In this document: positions 45,959 through 49,286 of the stretch, piece after piece
Layout: each line of letters starts with the position of its first letter
Position numbering within the stretch: the stretch's first letter is position 1
Assembly (NCBI RefSeq): GCF_001476905.1
Contig: NZ_LDTE01000008.1
Location: 1-49,286, forward strand
Source: Sphingomonas sanguinis
GTDB lineage: Bacteria; Pseudomonadota; Alphaproteobacteria; Sphingomonadales; Sphingomonadaceae
Length of the DNA: 49,286 bases
Direction: 5' to 3'
Position numbers and translations under genes: made by a program
Notes under the pieces: model-generated
What the model was told of the DNA's origin: nothing
The model's input: only the letters and a program-made list of their open reading frames with translations
Database searches by the model: none

Positions 45959-47086
45959 ATGCGCGCTGAAGCGCAGGCTCATGTCGATACGATCAACGAA
46001 GCCCTGGAGCTGCTGCGCCGCTTCCTCGACTGGGACCGCGCGCTGCGCCGCCTGGACGAGCTGAACGCGCGCGTCGAGGACCAGGCGCTGTGGAACGATC
46101 CCAAGCAGGCGCAAGCCGTGATGCGCGAGCGTCGCCGCCTGGACGAGGCGATCACCGCCACCCGCGCCATCGAGAACGAGCTGTCCGGTACGGTCGAGCT
46201 GATCGAGCTGGCCGAGATGGAGGGCGACGAGGAGCTGGAGAAGGAAGCCGTCACCAGCCTGGGCGAGCTGGCCAAGCGGGCCGAGGCCGACAAGGTCAAG
46301 GCGCTGCTGGCGGGCGAGGCCGACGCCAACGACACGTACCTCGAAATCAACGCGGGCGCGGGCGGCACCGAGAGCCAGGACTGGGCCGGGATGCTCCAGC
46401 GCATGTATACGCGCTGGGCTGAACGGCACGGCATGAAGGTCGAACTGATCGACTATCATGCGGGCGAACAGGCGGGCATCAAGTCGGCGACCCTGCTGGT
46501 CAAGGGCGAGAATGCGTACGGCTATGCCAAGGTCGAATCGGGCGTGCACCGGCTGGTGCGGATCAGCCCCTACGACTCGGCCGCGCGGCGCCACACCAGT
46601 TTTTCGTCCGTGTGGGTCTATCCGGTGATCGACGACAATATCGAGGTCGAGATCAACGAGAGCGAGCTGCGCATCGACACCTATCGCGCCAGCGGTGCGG
46701 GTGGTCAGCACATCAACACGACCGACTCGGCGGTGCGTATCACCCACTTGCCCACCGGCATCGTGGTGCAGTGCCAGAACCAGCGTTCGCAGCACAAGAA
46801 CAAGGCCGAGGCCTATAACCAGCTGCGCGCCCGCCTGTACGAGCGCGAACTGGCCGAGCGTGAGGCGGCGGCCAATGCGCAGAACGCGACCAAGACCGAT
46901 ATCGGCTGGGGCCACCAGATCCGCTCTTATGTCCTCCAGCCCTATCAGTTGGTGAAGGACCTGCGCACCGGGGTCACCTCGACCGCGCCGGGCGATGTGC
47001 TGGACGGCGATCTCGACGCCTTCATGGCCGCGGCCTTGTCGCAGCGCGTGACCGGTGAAGCGGTCGCCGTGGAAGATGTCGATTAA
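45959..47086 (+). CDS. prfB: Peptide chain release factor 2
   Basis: The 375-residue protein ends translation at UAA and UGA. It has the GGQ peptidyl-hydrolysis motif (residues 248-250) and the codon-reading tripeptide region [19 protein letters not shown]. Here the usual SPF reads SPY (203-205). The N-terminal coiled coil and the C-terminal domain are complete. There is no programmed frameshift: the RFLDWD codons (residues 21-26) where E. coli has an in-frame UGA are continuous, so this organism does not regulate RF2 that way. No clear Shine-Dalgarno is visible, but the ATG at 45959 fits the family start. Confidence 0.95.
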   Translation: MRAEAQAHVDTINEALELLRRFLDWDRALRRLDELNARVEDQALWNDPKQAQAVMRERRRLDEAITATRAIENELSGTVELIELAEMEGDEELEKEAVTSLGELAKRAEADKVKALLAGEADANDTYLEINAGAGGTESQDWAGMLQRMYTRWAERHGMKVELIDYHAGEQAGIKSATLLVKGENAYGYAKVESGVHRLVRISPYDSAARRHTSFSSVWVYPVIDDNIEVEINESELRIDTYRASGAGGQHINTTDSAVRITHLPTGIVVQCQNQRSQHKNKAEAYNQLRARLYERELAEREAAANAQNATKTDIGWGHQIRSYVLQPYQLVKDLRTGVTSTAPGDVLDGDLDAFMAAALSQRVTGEAVAVEDVD

Positions 47087-47087
47087 G

Positions 47088-47843
47088 ATGCGCATGCGGG
47101 GGGCACGGGCCATCCTGGCGGCGACGCTCGCCATCGCGCTGGGGGGCGCGATATCGGCATGCGACGGATCGAAGCCGCTCATCCCGCACAAGGATGAGGA
47201 GGAGGAAAAGATCGGTCCTTTCCCGGCGGCCGATCGCCCGGTCGCCCATGTCGTGTCCGCGCGCTGGTCGAACGAGGACGAGCGCGATCGCCTGCGCGAG
47301 GCGGACCAGGTCATGGACCGGGCGGAAATCCGGCCCGGCATGACGGTCGCCGATATCGGCGCGGGCGAGGGTTATTACACCGTCCGCCTGGCGCAGCGTG
47401 TCGGCAAGAACGGTCGCGTGCTGGCCGAGGATATCGTCGCCGCCTGGCGCGACCAGCTGGCCGAGCGTGTCTCGCGCGAGCGGCTGGACAATGTCAGCGT
47501 CCGTCTGGGACTGCCCGCCGATCCCAAGCTGCCGCCCAGCAGCTTCGACCGGGTGCTCATGGTGCACATGTACCATGAGATCGCGCAGCCCTATGAGTTC
47601 CTCTGGCGGCTGTTCCCTGCGCTCAAGCCCGACGGGCTGGTCGTGGTGGTTGACGCCAATCGCCGCACCCGCGCGCACGGCACGCCGCCCGCGCTCCTGA
47701 AATGCGAGTTCGCGGCGGTCGGCTTCACCCAGGTGTCGTTTCAGAACATGCCTTCGGCGGGCGGCTATCTGGCGACCTTCCGCGCCACCGGCCCGCGCCC
47801 CGAGCCCAGCGCGATCCGGCCGTGCCGGATGAAGGACAATTAG
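47088..47843 (+). CDS. Putative lipoprotein with a class I methyltransferase domain
   Basis: About 251 residues. The start (MRMRGARAILAATLAIALGG) looks like a signal peptide ending in a lipobox ISAC, giving a Cys near residue 25, so it would be a periplasmic lipoprotein. From about residue 75 there is a Rossmann-type SAM-methyltransferase fold with motif I VADIGAGEGYYTV, then LAEDIV and VLMVHMYHEI. It lacks the NPPY motif of PrmC, the enzyme that methylates release factors. A periplasmic methyltransferase is odd because SAM is cytosolic; either the signal is misread or the enzyme acts differently. It starts two bases after the prfB stop. Confidence 0.75.
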   Translation: MRMRGARAILAATLAIALGGAISACDGSKPLIPHKDEEEEKIGPFPAADRPVAHVVSARWSNEDERDRLREADQVMDRAEIRPGMTVADIGAGEGYYTVRLAQRVGKNGRVLAEDIVAAWRDQLAERVSRERLDNVSVRLGLPADPKLPPSSFDRVLMVHMYHEIAQPYEFLWRLFPALKPDGLVVVVDANRRTRAHGTPPALLKCEFAAVGFTQVSFQNMPSAGGYLATFRATGPRPEPSAIRPCRMKDN

Positions 47844-47934
47844 GCAGGCCATGGCGGGCAAAGCGCCCGTCGTCCCTTCTTCCCGAGAACCCTGGCCGGG
47901 CAATCGATGAAAAGTCGTCATGACGGTGACGGAC

Positions 47935-47964
47935 TTGAAACATGACAGCTTTGTCATGCATTGA
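47935..47964 (+). promoter_or_regulatory. Candidate promoter and operator of the secreted-protein/porin pair
   Basis: TTGAAA (47935-47940) could be a -35 box. The 17-18 base spacer after it is filled by a perfect inverted repeat, CATGACA-GCTT-TGTCATG (47941-47958). A second palindrome, CGTCATGACG, is at 47916-47925. The -10 region (CATTGA) is weak, so the layout suggests a repressor or activator site rather than a strong promoter. Confidence 0.4.
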
Positions 47965-48039
47965 TCCTGTGTCGGCTCACGACGGGGCCGGCAGGCCATC
48001 GGCCAGAATAGGCCGAGGCACCGCGAGAAGGAGAAGACC

Positions 48040-48486
48040 ATGCATATGCTTTGGATGGCCGGGCTGGCACTCGGCGCGGCGGCCGCGTCCGAGGGCGCGC
48101 TGGAACACCAAGTACAGCTGGATCACCATTCGGGGCCCGTCGCGGTCCGCTACAGCGCCGATGTCGGCGTGACCCACAAGCAGATCGGCGCGGTGACCAC
48201 CGGTGGTCGCCCCTCGACGCTGCGCTGCCTGTGGAGCGCGAACGTCACCGTGCACCGCGAGGCGCGAGGGGCCACCGGCACCACCCTGATGCGCAGCGCC
48301 GCGCGCGACGGCGTGATCGAGGGCAGTCGTCCGGGCTGGTGCACCACCCAGCGCGCCGCGATCGCCCAGGAGGTAGCCGCCCGTCGCGACGCGGTGCAGG
48401 AGCATCTCCAGGCGGTGGCGCAGGAGGATCATGGTCTGCTCCGCTCCGAGCTGGACAGACTGCATAGCGAGACGCGTACCGGATGA
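48040..48486 (+). CDS. Unknown secreted protein
   Basis: The 148-residue product has a short signal peptide (about residues 1-16, AAAA before SEGAL), then a beta-rich part (YSADVGVTHKQIGAVTTG) with two Cys (residues 63 and 100) that could pair, and an amphipathic helical tail (residues about 105-145, rich in Arg, Glu and Gln). I do not recognise a family. A good GAGAAGGAGAAG site precedes the ATG. Its stop overlaps the porin start by four bases, so it may assist or regulate the porin. Confidence 0.7.
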   Translation: MHMLWMAGLALGAAAASEGALEHQVQLDHHSGPVAVRYSADVGVTHKQIGAVTTGGRPSTLRCLWSANVTVHREARGATGTTLMRSAARDGVIEGSRPGWCTTQRAAIAQEVAARRDAVQEHLQAVAQEDHGLLRSELDRLHSETRTG

Positions 48487-49226
48487 TTGATAGCAAGTTG
48501 ATGTTGGGTGCCCTGCTGGGCGTCATCCTGGCCACGCCGGTCCTCGCGCAGGAGCAGCGGCCCGCCATCGGGGTCGAGCTGAACAGCGACGAGAATCGCC
48601 GGGGACTGAGCTGGAGCGGGGGGCGGGTATCGCCCTCCGCCGATATCTTCGCGACGAGCGGTCCGTTCGAGGCGAGCGGCCGGATCGTCGCGTTGCGCGA
48701 GTCGGAGCGGCATGGCGGTGCCGGGGTGGTCGGCGACTTGACCCTGGGGGCCAGCACGATGGTCGGCCTGGTGACGGTGCGCGGGCGGGTGACCGGCCAT
48801 TTGTTCGGCTGCGCGGGCTTCAACGCCGATTATGTCGAGCTGGGCGGTTCGGCCGCTTATACGCTGGGTCCGGTACAGCTGGATGCCGGCGCCGATTACG
48901 CCCCGTCGCAAAACGCGATCGGCGGCGACAATCTCTATCTTCACGCAGGCGCGCAGAGCGGCATTCCCGGCACCCCCTGGACCGTTCTCGCCGGGATCGG
49001 CCGATCGACCGGCAAGACCGACGATCCGTTCCGCGCCGCACGGCTGCGTCCCGGCGGCGACTATACCGACTGGCGGCTGGGCGTGGAGCATGTGACCGGG
49101 CCGGTGACGCTGGGCCTGGACTATGTCGGCACCGATGTGTCGGAACGCGCGGCCTCGGCCTTTATGCTCGCCGATGCACGGCATTCGGGCGACCGGATCG
49201 TCGGGCGGGTGCGGTTCGGGTTCTAA
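48483..49226 (+). CDS. TorF-family putative outer-membrane porin
   Basis: The 247-residue protein has a signal peptide ending VLAQ, then a run of short beta-strands ending in Phe (VRFGF), as outer-membrane barrels do. The opening ENRRGLSWSGG and later DYVELGGSAAYTLGPVQLDAGADYAP and NLYLHAGA match the TorF family (earlier called Gcw-type conserved hypothetical proteins). What it transports is unknown. It is coupled to the unknown secreted protein upstream. Confidence 0.78.
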   Translation: MIDSKLMLGALLGVILATPVLAQEQRPAIGVELNSDENRRGLSWSGGRVSPSADIFATSGPFEASGRIVALRESERHGGAGVVGDLTLGASTMVGLVTVRGRVTGHLFGCAGFNADYVELGGSAAYTLGPVQLDAGADYAPSQNAIGGDNLYLHAGAQSGIPGTPWTVLAGIGRSTGKTDDPFRAARLRPGGDYTDWRLGVEHVTGPVTLGLDYVGTDVSERAASAFMLADARHSGDRIVGRVRFGF

Positions 49227-49252
49227 AATTCTCTTATCGCTGGCCACGGGCT

Positions 49253-49286
49253 TGCCCCTCCCGCAGGCGGGAGGGGATGGGGGAGG
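49253..49286. repeat. REP-like palindromic element, type B (right end cut off)
   Basis: GCCCCTCCCGCAGGCGGGAGGG and GGGGGAGG match the left half of the element at 27097-27202. It continues beyond the window and follows the porin gene by about 27 bases. Confidence 0.75.

Noticed and set aside
43495..45960. Minus-strand frame of 821 codons opposite mrcA
   Set aside because: It is antisense to a clear PBP1A gene with all catalytic motifs; no protein family is recognisable.
46009..46040. Possible programmed frameshift site in prfB
   Set aside because: There is no in-frame stop codon; the RFLDWD codons are continuous, so the classical RF2 frameshift is absent.
47855..47869. Hairpin after the methyltransferase gene
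   Set aside because: A five-base stem with no T-run is too weak to call.
47930..47970. Possible Pho box (CTGTCAT repeats) before the secreted-protein gene
   Set aside because: The repeats are inverted, not the direct 11-base-spaced repeats of a Pho box, so I call it a palindromic operator of unknown factor.

Overview
The window is GC-rich, densely packed chromosomal DNA from an alphaproteobacterium, most likely a sphingomonad (Sphingomonas or a close relative). This rests on gene content (large TonB-dependent receptor, TorF-type porin, an RNase E with an acidic insert and a long Ala/Pro/Lys-rich tail, an rne-amiC-mrcA-prfB block) and on intergenic G/C-rich palindromic repeats of the kind that litter sphingomonad genomes. 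I saw no rRNA, tRNA, CRISPR array, prophage or insertion-sequence transposase. The species call is inference; the gene families are read directly from the translated sequence.

Layout. 1-5.5 kb: a secreted aspartyl-protease/TPR protein, a TonB-dependent receptor, a tiny HTH protein, a secreted I9-inhibitor-like protein and a VOC protein. 5.7-11.1 kb: an ACS-type MFS carrier, then a translationally coupled trio (MFS carrier, metallophosphoesterase, ArsB-type carrier) and a 55-residue membrane peptide. 11.1-14.9 kb: threonine synthase, an SDR oxidoreductase, a YjdF-type membrane protein and a dienelactone hydrolase. 15.0-17.5 kb: three overlapping TadE/TadE/TadG-like genes. 17.5-25.4 kb: ABC-F protein Uup, a PepSY/response regulator/histidine kinase set, an LLM flavin oxidoreductase and a lipoprotein subtilase with a C-terminal barrel-like region. 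25.6-29.6 kb: HAD nucleotidase plus dapD, then an osmoprotectant-type ABC importer whose permease and binding protein are fused. 29.7-36 kb: glpX plus a CPBP protease, a YadGH-type ABC exporter, a BepA-like M48 protease with a DsbA/ScsC-like protein, and an unknown. 36.1-47.8 kb: rne, amiC, an inserted pair (DUF805-like membrane protein plus papain-like protein), trhO, mrcA, prfB and a lipoprotein methyltransferase. 48.0-49.2 kb: an unknown secreted protein coupled to a TorF-type porin.

How the genes work together. Several units deal with the envelope: amiC and mrcA (cell wall), BepA-like protease with DsbA-like protein (outer-membrane protein folding), the subtilase, the porin and the TonB receptor. 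Many adjacent genes overlap by exactly four bases (ATGA or GTGA), so translational coupling is the rule here. The best candidates for undescribed biology are the DUF805-like/papain-like pair, which has its own promoter and sits inside an otherwise conserved cell-wall block; the MFS/metallophosphoesterase/ArsB operon; the NalP-like lipoprotein subtilase; and a transporter gene whose last 24 codons are supplied by a dispersed palindromic repeat.
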